The position numbers were made by a program, and so were the translations under genes. DNA of 36,541 bases, from positions 1 through 36,541 of IMG/VR virus record IMGVR_UViG_3300042197_003724; one strand, given 5' to 3'. This stretch comes from a virus. Of this stretch, positions 25,670 through 32,018 are shown in pieces; the stretch's first letter is position 1, and each line of letters starts with the position of its first letter. The notes under the pieces were generated by a model, which was not told where the DNA came from, searched no databases, and saw nothing but the letters and a program-made list of their open reading frames with translations.

Positions 25670-26230
25670 ATGGAAAAATACATTATTATAGATAATTTTC
25701 TTGAGAAAAATTTATTTTTAAAACTTAAAAATATTTTTTTTCCAAAATCCATAAATCAAGAAAAACTTCCTTGGAGTTATCAAAATGGTATTGTAAGAAA
25801 TCCAGAACTTGGTGCTACCAATTATAAAGAATATGATTGGATGTATGTACATTCTTTTATGAATTCACAAATAAAAGAAGAAAGTGATTTTATTTATTTA
25901 ATAAAACCAATATTTGAAAAATTAAATAGTGCTAAAATTATAGATGCTAGAGCAAATTTATTAATACCCACAAAAAAACAAATTTATCATGAAAATCATG
26001 TAGATAGAAAAATACCTCATAATGTTGCACTTTTTTATGTAACTACGAACAACGGATTTACTCTTTTAAACGATAATAAAAAAATTGAATGTTTGGAAAA
26101 TAGAATTTTAATATTTGATGGGTCAATTTATCATCGATCAGTAAGTTCCACTGACAGAGTTAGATGCGTTATTAATATTAATTATTTTCCTATTAATAAG
26201 AAAAACAATCTTTTATTTGATTACAAATAA
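25670..26230 (+). CDS. 2OG-Fe(II) oxygenase
   Basis: 186 aa. YHENHVDRKIPHNVALFYV carries His110-Val-Asp112; NRILIFDGSIYHRSVSS carries His155; DRVRCVININYF carries the 2-oxoglutarate arginine (Arg163 or Arg165). All expected residues are present. The block IPHNVALFYVTTNNGFTLL is shared in pattern with the genes at 26421 and 29010, so these three are paralogues. The start context TTAATTTTATGGA recurs before other genes of the island; there is no Shine-Dalgarno sequence. Confidence 0.85.
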   Translation: MEKYIIIDNFLEKNLFLKLKNIFFPKSINQEKLPWSYQNGIVRNPELGATNYKEYDWMYVHSFMNSQIKEESDFIYLIKPIFEKLNSAKIIDARANLLIPTKKQIYHENHVDRKIPHNVALFYVTTNNGFTLLNDNKKIECLENRILIFDGSIYHRSVSSTDRVRCVININYFPINKKNNLLFDYK

Positions 26231-26286
26231 TGAATGCGGATTTGTATAACGAGTATTATTATAATAGTCCAAATTTAATTGAAATA

Positions 26287-26312
26287 AATCCAAAAGTTGC
26301 AACTTTTGGATT
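26287..26312. repeat. Perfect 26-bp palindrome
   Basis: AATCCAAAAGTTG followed by its exact reverse complement CAACTTTTGGATT. It has no loop and no T run, so it is not an ordinary terminator. It lies inside the broken oxygenase, just before the frame change. Confidence 0.95.
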
Positions 26313-26383
26313 GTTCATGGATTCTTCACGGAACATATTCTCAAAATGATGGAATACGTCAAACATTTAATTTGGGTTTTGAG

Positions 26384-26390
26384 CTAAATA
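26384..26390 (+). promoter_or_regulatory. Late promoter-like element CTAAATA
   Basis: CTAAATA, 31 bases before the ATG at 26421, within the tail of the pseudogene. Confidence 0.5.
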
Positions 26391-26420
26391 AAAATGTTAT
26401 TTAAAATATGATTAATTTTT

Positions 26421-27065
26421 ATGGATTTTTTGCCAATAATAATTGATGACATCATTGATTATGAACATCAAAATAAAATAGAAGATGCAATTTTTGATTG
26501 TTCTTGGGAATTTATGTTAGATAATGTATGTGGATCAAAATTTACAAATCTTGATCGTAGAAAATTTATTTCACCGAGAGATTATAAAATAACACCAACA
26601 ATAACTTCAGATGTAGTTAAAAATCAACATCTTTTAGAATTGATAATGCCATTAGCCGAAAAATCTTGCAAAAAAATAAATTTTAAAATAGATGCAGTTG
26701 CTAGATGTTTATCTGCTATTCATTTTTTAAATAGTGAATCTAATCAAATTGATAAAATTCATGTGAATAGAAAAGATCCTCATTTAGTTATGATATATTA
26801 TGTTATAGATTCTGATGGAGAAACAATTTTGTTCGACAAAACTTCCAAAGATATTCCAGTTGAAACCGAATATCCAGAAGATCATTATGAGATGAATATA
26901 TTTCAAAAAATAGAAGCAAAAAAAGGTAGAGTATTATTTTTTGATGGTAAAGTTTATCATGCATCTTCAACATCGAGTAAAAATTATAGATGTATAATAA
27001 CTTGGGATATATTTGGAAAATTTTTAGATAAAGATATTTCTTATTCCGAATTAAGACCAAATTGA
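26421..27065 (+). CDS. 2OG-Fe(II) oxygenase-like, Asp ligand replaced by Asn
   Basis: 214 aa. KIHVNRKDPHLVMIYYV aligns with HVDRKIPHNVALFYV at 25670 and IHLDMNKSHYVIIFYP at 29010, but the Asp of HxD is Asn116 here (codon AAT). His180 (VYHASSTSS) and Arg190 (YRCIITWDI) are kept. With Asn as ligand the iron site would be altered; some members of the superfamily work with changed ligands (for example halogenases), others lose activity. The N-terminus (DFLPIIIDDIIDYEHQNKIE) is typical of the group. A late-type motif lies 31 bases upstream; no Shine-Dalgarno sequence. Confidence 0.75.
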   Translation: MDFLPIIIDDIIDYEHQNKIEDAIFDCSWEFMLDNVCGSKFTNLDRRKFISPRDYKITPTITSDVVKNQHLLELIMPLAEKSCKKINFKIDAVARCLSAIHFLNSESNQIDKIHVNRKDPHLVMIYYVIDSDGETILFDKTSKDIPVETEYPEDHYEMNIFQKIEAKKGRVLFFDGKVYHASSTSSKNYRCIITWDIFGKFLDKDISYSELRPN

Positions 27066-27145
27066 AAATATTAAATGTTTAATTTCACAAAATATAGATA
27101 GTTTTTTGTAAAGAACAATTTTTTAATTTATATTTTAATCCAAAC

Positions 27146-27152
27146 CTAAATA
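27146..27152 (+). promoter_or_regulatory. Late promoter-like element CTAAATA
   Basis: CTAAATA, 29 bases before the ATG at 27175, after the end of the AT-rich island. Nothing else is seen in the gap 27066-27174. Confidence 0.5.
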
Positions 27153-27174
27153 AAGCATTAAATGATGCAGACAA

Positions 27175-27342
27175 ATGGTTGATATCAACTATGATGAGAT
27201 TTCCAAAGAGTTTTATCTCTATTTCGAAGGTAAACGATACAATTTAACATCAAAAGAGATTTCAAATCTTAAAGAGAAACTAAACTCAGTGGAAAAAAGT
27301 TCTTTATCTTTTAAATCAAATGGAAATCAAAACCTGCTCTAA
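27175..27342 (+). CDS. Small protein, 55 aa
   Basis: Starts at ATG 27175 (MVDINYDEISKEFYLYFEGK) and ends at TAA 27340-27342, overlapping the next gene by 23 bases. It has a beta-hairpin-like start and a helix (TSKEISNLKEKLNSVEK). The late-type motif upstream supports expression. Function unknown. Confidence 0.5.
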   Translation: MVDINYDEISKEFYLYFEGKRYNLTSKEISNLKEKLNSVEKSSLSFKSNGNQNLL

Positions 27343-27559
27343 ATGTGGAGCACGATGGATAGCAGGGCAACTTTATTGGTCTAATGGAAAACCAGGTAAA
27401 GAAGAAGATTTAGCAGGGCTTGTGTGTAATAAAATAAACGATGAAAATTGTCTTAATCCCAAGTTAGGAGACACTACAGGACAGACTTGGGAGAAAAGAC
27501 TTCAAAGAATGAATGAGTTTGAAGAGAAAATGCTCAGTCATCCGGACTTTGAGATATAA
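27320..27559 (+). CDS. Small zinc-ribbon-like protein, 79 aa
   Basis: CSKCG (Cys6, Cys9) and a second pair Cys36 (LVCNK) and Cys44 (ENCLN) give the four ligands of a possible zinc ribbon. The charged C-terminal helix (WEKRLQRMNEFEEKMLSHP) may bind a partner. It starts inside the previous gene. The role could be nucleic-acid or protein binding; not proven. Confidence 0.65.
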   Translation: MEIKTCSKCGARWIAGQLYWSNGKPGKEEDLAGLVCNKINDENCLNPKLGDTTGQTWEKRLQRMNEFEEKMLSHPDFEI

Positions 27560-27603
27560 TTTCTATTGAAACTTCACAAAGCAATTCTAAAGATATTTTA
27601 GGC

Positions 27604-27647
27604 ATTTGTCAAGTACATTTGACAAATCAGGCATTTTAAAGTAAACT
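27604..27647 (+). promoter_or_regulatory. Sigma70-type promoter overlapping an inverted repeat
   Basis: TTGACA (27619-27624), a 17-base spacer and TAAACT (27642-27647). A 9-bp inverted repeat ATTTGTCAA (27604-27612) / TTGACAAAT (27619-27627) covers the -35, so it may be an operator. It lies before the gene at 27669. Confidence 0.6.
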
Positions 27648-27668
27648 GTCTGTAATTAAATCATCTTT

Positions 27669-27902
27669 ATGTCTTTCACAAACAGTTCACTACTGAGCCC
27701 ACAATCTCAAGACTTTTACATTACTCATGACGAGATGTGGGCAGCAATTCCATATGGCAATAACTTTATGGTCATTAATAATGGACAGCAGATTAAGCAG
27801 TTTGTAACTCTTGAGGAGTGTGTTGATTTTATCACTATCAAGCATCAAAAAAAGAAAATAAGTAAGAGAAAAAGTGAAGTGACAATTGATCAGTTTTGTT
27901 GA
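27669..27902 (+). CDS. Hypothetical protein, 77 aa
   Basis: An N-terminal Ser/Thr-rich part, a hydrophobic middle (MWAAIPYGNNFMVINNGQQI, then KQFVTLEECVDFI) and a basic C-terminus (HQKKKISKRKSEV). No family recognised. First gene after the promoter at 27619-27647; the ATG follows a short leader of about 15-20 bases. Confidence 0.6.
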   Translation: MSFTNSSLLSPQSQDFYITHDEMWAAIPYGNNFMVINNGQQIKQFVTLEECVDFITIKHQKKKISKRKSEVTIDQFC

Positions 27903-27905
27903 AAA

Positions 27906-28148
27906 ATGAACCCCTATACAATTTGGTTCGTTCTCTTTGCATTTTTAGGATATTATATCGTCACTGATGCTTCAGTCGCACGATTTTTTGTATTAGTCAC
28001 ACAATTTGTTCAGGTTCATTATCAAAAGTATAAATGGATTATAATACATCATCCCAAAACACCCTGGGCACGGTATAGTATGCATCGTCGTTCTATGAAA
28101 CTTGCAGAGGAACTAATGAAAGAATTGGAGAAGAAGAATGATCTTTGA
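27906..28148 (+). CDS. Small membrane protein, 80 aa
   Basis: Residues 5-35 (TIWFVLFAFLGYYIVTDASV, then ARFFVLVTQFV) form one long or two short membrane segments, followed by a basic region (HHPKTPWARYSMHRRSMK) and a helix (LAEELMKELEKK). It overlaps the phosphoesterase start by 11 bases, so the two are probably co-expressed. Function unknown. Confidence 0.65.
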   Translation: MNPYTIWFVLFAFLGYYIVTDASVARFFVLVTQFVQVHYQKYKWIIIHHPKTPWARYSMHRRSMKLAEELMKELEKKNDL

Positions 28149-28839
28149 TGCAGTATTTGTGAGTGATTTGCATTTAGGAACTCCCAGATGCAATACCAAA
28201 AAACTTAATAAGTTTCTCAAAGAAATCAAAACCAAGAAACTGGTGTTGGTTGGAGATATTATTGATGTGTATTGTATGGAGAAATATAATACTCACTGGA
28301 AAAAAGAACATACTGAATGCGTTCATCAAATTCTAAATCTTGCAAAGAAAGGTGTAGAAATCGTTTATATTCCTGGAAATCACGAAGGAATGTTAAGGAG
28401 ATACTGTCCTTTTGAACACAAGAACTTTAAGATGGTTGAAGAGTATGTGTATAAAACAAAGAACGGTGATAAGTATCTTTGCACACACGGAGATCAACAC
28501 TCTGAGTTCTCTTCTGGTTCTTGGAAACAACTGGTGTTTAACAAAGGATATGAACTGATTACTCCAATGAGTTTGTGGATGGAAAAGATTTTTCGTTTTT
28601 CATTGGTTTATGCACTCAAGAATACAATTCGTGGAAAAAAATATATCAATCAATATGAAACTGACTTAGCAAACTATTGTAGACAGAAAGGGGATTACCG
28701 GGGAATTATCTGCGGTCACATTCATCATAACAATATGAGAAAGTTTGATAAGATTGAGTATATGTGCTGCGGTGATTTCGTGGATACCTGTTCAGCAATC
28801 GTGGAAAAGAATGGTTTCTTTCAAACAATTAAGTATTAA
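28138..28839 (+). CDS. Calcineurin-like metallophosphoesterase (LpxH-like)
   Basis: 233 aa with the full motif set: DLHLG (Asp10, His12), GDIID (39-43), GNHEG (80-84), THGDQH (116-121) and GHIHH (about 193-197), the di-metal site of calcineurin-like enzymes. The overall pattern resembles UDP-2,3-diacylglucosamine hydrolase (LpxH), which cleaves a pyrophosphate in lipid A synthesis, but other small phosphoesters are possible. A diverged copy of its last 38 codons is found at 31052-31165. Confidence 0.85.
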   Translation: MIFDAVFVSDLHLGTPRCNTKKLNKFLKEIKTKKLVLVGDIIDVYCMEKYNTHWKKEHTECVHQILNLAKKGVEIVYIPGNHEGMLRRYCPFEHKNFKMVEEYVYKTKNGDKYLCTHGDQHSEFSSGSWKQLVFNKGYELITPMSLWMEKIFRFSLVYALKNTIRGKKYINQYETDLANYCRQKGDYRGIICGHIHHNNMRKFDKIEYMCCGDFVDTCSAIVEKNGFFQTIKY

Positions 28840-28878
28840 ATAAATATCTAAAAGTAAGAATATTCTTTCATATTGCTG

Positions 28879-28989
28879 ATGAATACCTATTCCAGAGCAC
28901 TGCGACATATTGATATAACAGATGTTAAAAAGAAACATCAGCAGAAGATTAGTGAGCAAAAAATGCAAAAAAAATTCAAAACGATTTAA
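28879..28989 (+). CDS. Short basic peptide, 36 aa, at the cassette edge
   Basis: ATG 28879 to TAA 28987-28989: MNTYSRALRHIDITDVKKKH then QQKISEQKMQKKFKTI. Highly basic and helical. It looks like the beginning of a longer protein cut short at the edge of the AT-rich cassette; that is inference. It has no ribosome site that I can see. Confidence 0.35.
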   Translation: MNTYSRALRHIDITDVKKKHQQKISEQKMQKKFKTI

Positions 28990-29009
28990 TAAAAAAATAA
29001 TTTACTACA

Positions 29010-29633
29010 ATGAAAAAATTTTTAATATTTGATAATGTCATATCAGAAAATTATTTAAGGGGATTGGTTGATAATATTTTTAACTATAATTGGAAATTTT
29101 CATCTAATATAACTTTTGGTGATGAAGAATCTGTTGTAAACTTAGTTGATTTTGAGTATGGATTTTACTCTGAATTGACAATAGATCAAAAATACTTTAT
29201 ACTACCTTTAATTTATAAAATTTGTGACCTTAGTAATATAGAAGTAAAAAGTAAAGCTCAAATATTAAGAATGGTGCCAAGATTGCAGACAATGATGTCT
29301 CATAATAATGAAATAAATGATATTCATCTTGATATGAATAAAAGTCACTATGTAATTATTTTTTATCCTCATGATATTGATGGTGAAACAATACTATATG
29401 ATCAAACAACTTCCGATTGTAGTTTTTTAGATTTTTCAAAAATGAGTATTGATGAAAGAAAAAATATGAAAAATAATTTTACAATTTTAAAAAAAATTAA
29501 ACCAAAAAAGAATAGAGCTTTAGTTTTTAATGGAAATAGATATCATGCTTCATCTTCACCAAGTTTAGGACCTAGATGCATAATTAATTTTAATATTGAA
29601 TATGATGATTTGGAAAATCCAAAATTAATTTAA
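29010..29633 (+). CDS. 2OG-Fe(II) oxygenase
   Basis: 207 aa. IHLDMNKSHYVIIFYPHDIDG holds His106 and Asp108; NRYHASSSPS holds His179; PRCIINFNIEY holds Arg189. All active-site residues are present. Strongly similar in pattern to the gene at 26421 (DGETILYDQTTSD versus DGETILFDKTSKD), so the two cassettes share an oxygenase lineage. No Shine-Dalgarno sequence. Substrate unknown. Confidence 0.85.
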   Translation: MKKFLIFDNVISENYLRGLVDNIFNYNWKFSSNITFGDEESVVNLVDFEYGFYSELTIDQKYFILPLIYKICDLSNIEVKSKAQILRMVPRLQTMMSHNNEINDIHLDMNKSHYVIIFYPHDIDGETILYDQTTSDCSFLDFSKMSIDERKNMKNNFTILKKIKPKKNRALVFNGNRYHASSSPSLGPRCIINFNIEYDDLENPKLI

Positions 29634-29689
29634 AGTAATACTTGTATAAAATGCAAAAAATAAATTTTATTGAACATTAAAAAAACAAA

Positions 29690-30241
29690 ATGAAAAATCA
29701 AATGAAAAATTATATTTTTATTGGAAAATTAAATGTAAATGAAATAATTAATTTTGTTACAAATCTCGACCAAAGTGAATGGGAAGAAGAAACAATACGA
29801 CAAAAAGTTTTTTCGGTTCATATGCATACTAAAACCGTCCCAATTTTATGGGATTATGAGTCTCTTTCTTATTTAAAAGTTGGGCAAGAAAGAAAATATT
29901 TTTCTTGGTTTAAGGGTACTGATTTTTTTAAAAACTTAAATAAAAAATTATTTGAATTTTATGGAGATGGTACAATTTTGAGAATTCTTTTGACAAAATT
30001 AGAATCTAAAAAATCAATAATGCCCCACAAAGATGGGGGAGAATCTTTATTAGTTCCCAATAGAATTCATATACCAATTATTACAAATGATCAAGTATTT
30101 TTCTCTGTCGATGATGAAGTAAAAAATATGAAAATTGGTGAAATGTGGGAATTTAACAATAGTAAAATCCATTTTGTAAATAATTTTAGTAATGAAGACC
30201 GAGTTCACTTGATTGCAGATTATTATAAAAACACTAAATAA
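29690..30241 (+). CDS. Aspartyl/asparaginyl beta-hydroxylase-like oxygenase
   Basis: 183 aa. MPHKDGGESL (His113, Asp115), NRIHIPIITND (His127 for the 2-oxoglutarate side), KIHFVNNFS (His161) and DRVHLIADYY (Arg171) give the pattern of the Asp/Asn hydroxylase family (PF05118-type), distinct from the other oxygenases here. In animals this family hydroxylates EGF domains; bacterial relatives act on small molecules or proteins. A second methionine is at residue 5. No ribosome site. Confidence 0.8.
   Translation: MKNQMKNYIFIGKLNVNEIINFVTNLDQSEWEEETIRQKVFSVHMHTKTVPILWDYESLSYLKVGQERKYFSWFKGTDFFKNLNKKLFEFYGDGTILRILLTKLESKKSIMPHKDGGESLLVPNRIHIPIITNDQVFFSVDDEVKNMKIGEMWEFNNSKIHFVNNFSNEDRVHLIADYYKNTK
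30234..30240 (+). promoter_or_regulatory. Late promoter-like element CTAAATA
   Basis: CTAAATA overlapping the stop of the upstream gene and 35 bases before the ATG at 30275. Confidence 0.45.
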
Positions 30242-30274
30242 AACGCATTATAAAAAAATTTAGTTTTGATTTTA

Positions 30275-31012
30275 ATGTCTTTAAATTATCCCCAAACATT
30301 CAATTCTTTTGAGTATCCATATCTTCCTATGAACTCATATTACAGAGTTCCTCCAGAAAATATGGAAAAAGAAATTGATTACAAAAAATGGGTAGGGGGA
30401 AGATGGGATGAGCAAGGAAACCTGCAAAAAAATTTTTTAATTTCTCAGGGATTAAAACCAGAACATAAATTTTTAGATTTAGGATGTGGTTGTTTGAGAG
30501 CTGGGATAAAATTAATTGATTTTTTAGATAAGTATAATTATTATGGGCAAGATGTAAATCCATATTTAGTCAAAATGGGTTTAGAACAAGAAGTTCCTAA
30601 GTATAATTTGCAAGAAAAAATTAATAAAAAAAATTTTTCTATTAGTGCAGATTTTACATTATCCTTTGAGGAAGATGTAAAATTTGATATGGCAATATCC
30701 CAATCAGTCTTCACTCATCTTCCAATAAATCATTTATATTTTTGTTTGTTAAAATTAAAAAATTATTTCCTTAAAAATTCAAAATTTTTTGTGAGTTTTT
30801 GGTTGATACCAGAAGAAAGTAATTTGTGTGATAATTTTGTTTGGTCGGATGGACTGGTCACAAGTCATATATCTGATACTTATCATTATAAAAAATCTCA
30901 AATAGAATCGATAATTTTAAATTCTCCAATTAACCAATACTGGGACTGTAGTTATATTGGAAATTGGAATCACCCAGTAAATCAAAAAATGTTTTGTTTT
31001 ATTAGAAAATAG
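30275..31012 (+). CDS. Class I SAM-dependent methyltransferase
   Basis: 245 aa from ATG 30275; a TTG start at 30266 would add 3 residues but ATG is more likely. FLDLGCGCLRAGIKLIDFL (66-84) is motif I and YYGQDVNPYLVKMG motif II; FDMAISQSVFTHLP is motif post-II and LKNYFLKNSKFFVSFW fits motif III. Residues KKWVGGRWDEQG before motif I recall glycan/lipid methyltransferases near polysaccharide genes. Substrate unknown. Confidence 0.8.
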   Translation: MSLNYPQTFNSFEYPYLPMNSYYRVPPENMEKEIDYKKWVGGRWDEQGNLQKNFLISQGLKPEHKFLDLGCGCLRAGIKLIDFLDKYNYYGQDVNPYLVKMGLEQEVPKYNLQEKINKKNFSISADFTLSFEEDVKFDMAISQSVFTHLPINHLYFCLLKLKNYFLKNSKFFVSFWLIPEESNLCDNFVWSDGLVTSHISDTYHYKKSQIESIILNSPINQYWDCSYIGNWNHPVNQKMFCFIRK

Positions 31013-31051
31013 TTTTTGGCAATTAATAAATTTTTTTAATCATCTTAAAGA

Positions 31052-31165
31052 CACGCAAACATTCGTAAGTTTGATAAGATTGAATACATGTGTTGCGGAG
31101 ATTTTGTAGATACCTGTTCTGCAATTGTAGAGAAGAATGGTGCATTTCAACTGATGCGTTATTGA
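31052..31165 (+). pseudogene. Diverged 3' fragment of the phosphoesterase gene
   Basis: One frame reads HANIRKFDKIEYMCCGDF VDTCSAIVEKNGAFQLMRY and stops at TGA 31163-31165. It matches the last 38 codons of the gene at 28138 (HNNMRKFDKIEYMCCGDF...), with most differences in third codon positions. No upstream part of the gene is present. It marks the right edge of the AT-rich cassette, just before the HNH gene. Confidence 0.8.
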
Positions 31166-31195
31166 ATAGATAGTTTGGACCTTAAAGAATAAGGT

Positions 31196-31678
31196 ATGAA
31201 AGAATTAGCAATACAACCGAATACGACAGTTTTAGTGTTGAATTCAAGTTATGAACCACTCAATATCACCAGTTGGAAAAGAGCTGTTGTTTTGTTACTG
31301 AAAGAAAAAGCACAAGTTCTCTCCAATCGTGTCATTCGTCTGTTGAGTTATGTAAAAGTTCCTCTTTCTAAAATCATCTCCTACAAACCATCAAGAGCAA
31401 TGATTTATAAGAGGGACAATCATACCTGCCAATATTGTGGAGCAACTACAAAATTGACGATCGACCACGTTATTCCCAGATGCCGTGGTGGTGAAGACAC
31501 CTGGGAAAATCTTGTAGTAGCCTGCAGTTCTTGCAATACAAAGAAAGGTAATACTTTGTTGGAACAAACTAATATGAAGTTAATGAGAAATCCCAGAGCA
31601 CCGTATAATAAAATGCAATTTACTTTAAGTAATTGTAAAATTGATGAGTGGAAAGAATATACTTTGTACTTATGTTAA
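31196..31678 (+). CDS. HNH endonuclease, cyanobacterial/phage type
   Basis: 160 aa. CQYCG (Cys78, Cys81), IDHVIPRCRGGEDTWENL (Asp90, His91, Asn105) and CSSCN (Cys110, Cys113, Asn114) form the HNH/McrA-like site with a zinc cluster. The N-terminal VLVLNSSYEPLNITSWKRAV is characteristic of a widespread cyanobacterial HNH family. It would nick or cut DNA in a metal-dependent way. Lying right beside a duplicated gene fragment and a cassette, it may act as a homing-type nuclease, but a packaging or repair role is possible. Confidence 0.85.
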   Translation: MKELAIQPNTTVLVLNSSYEPLNITSWKRAVVLLLKEKAQVLSNRVIRLLSYVKVPLSKIISYKPSRAMIYKRDNHTCQYCGATTKLTIDHVIPRCRGGEDTWENLVVACSSCNTKKGNTLLEQTNMKLMRNPRAPYNKMQFTLSNCKIDEWKEYTLYLC

Positions 31679-31684
31679 GAAACC

Positions 31685-31713
31685 CTGACATTTTATCTAA
31701 ATAGTATTACAAT
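31685..31713 (+). promoter_or_regulatory. Sigma70-type promoter with embedded late element
   Basis: CTGACA (31685-31690), 17-base spacer, TACAAT (31708-31713). CTAAATA (31697-31703) lies within the spacer. The same stretch could be used early by host sigma and late by the phage factor. Start near 31720, before the gene at 31781. Confidence 0.6.
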
Positions 31714-31780
31714 GTTGGAGTGAATTCTATGAACGAAAACCAAACTTTGTTATGATGTTCTTTGTGCATTGGGGGTTATT

Positions 31781-31966
31781 ATGCACAACTTAATTTCTTA
31801 TAATCAACTGGCTGGATGGAAACAAAATCTGGAGCATTTAAACCAAACTATAGAGAGGGCAAACGAACAAAATGATATGATTAATGATTATTATAATTGT
31901 TTGATTGAATGTGATGACAATCAACAAGTTTGTAAAAGGATTTGCCGATCAATTCTAGCTTCATAG
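31781..31966 (+). CDS. Small Cys-containing protein, 61 aa
   Basis: The likely start is ATG 31781 (MHNLISYNQLAGWKQNLEHL), with GGGGGT just upstream; the frame is open a little further but without a good start. Helical, with three cysteines (CLIEC, QQVCKRIC). A tiny frame MNENQTLL lies before it at 31729. Function unknown. Confidence 0.55.
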   Translation: MHNLISYNQLAGWKQNLEHLNQTIERANEQNDMINDYYNCLIECDDNQQVCKRICRSILAS

Positions 31967-31988
31967 TCCAGTTTAAAAACCGTCCACT

Positions 31989-32018
31989 CCCCCTTGACTT
32001 CTGGTTGAGGGGGTTTTA
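31989..32018 (+). terminator. Hairpin terminator overlapping a promoter
   Basis: CCCCCTTGAC (31989-31998), loop TTCTG, GTTGAGGGGG (32004-32013), then TTTTA: a 10-bp stem (two G-U pairs) with a short U run. It ends the gene at 31781. Confidence 0.7.

Larger units (their letters stand above)
26230..26404 (+). pseudogene. Frameshifted remnant of a 2OG-Fe(II) oxygenase C-terminus
   Basis: The ATG at 26230 opens a 39-aa frame (MNADLYNEYYYNSPNLIEIN...) that stops at 26347-26349. The +1 frame then reads WILHGTYSQNDGIRQTFNLG FEL up to TAA 26402-26404, which has the H...R pattern of the C-terminus of CHP02466-type oxygenases (compare LPHAV...VRISISFDI at 21077). The frame must change between about 26309 and 26327. 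The Fe-binding N-terminal half is missing, so it is a broken fragment, or a sequencing error in an already shortened gene. A 26-bp palindrome sits at the break. Confidence 0.55.

Noticed and set aside
26287-26312. Palindrome as a transcription terminator
   Set aside because: It has no loop and no T run after it.
31729-31755. Eight-codon frame MNENQTLL as a leader peptide
   Set aside because: It has a GGAG upstream, but no attenuator-like stems or amino-acid run follow; too short to support.
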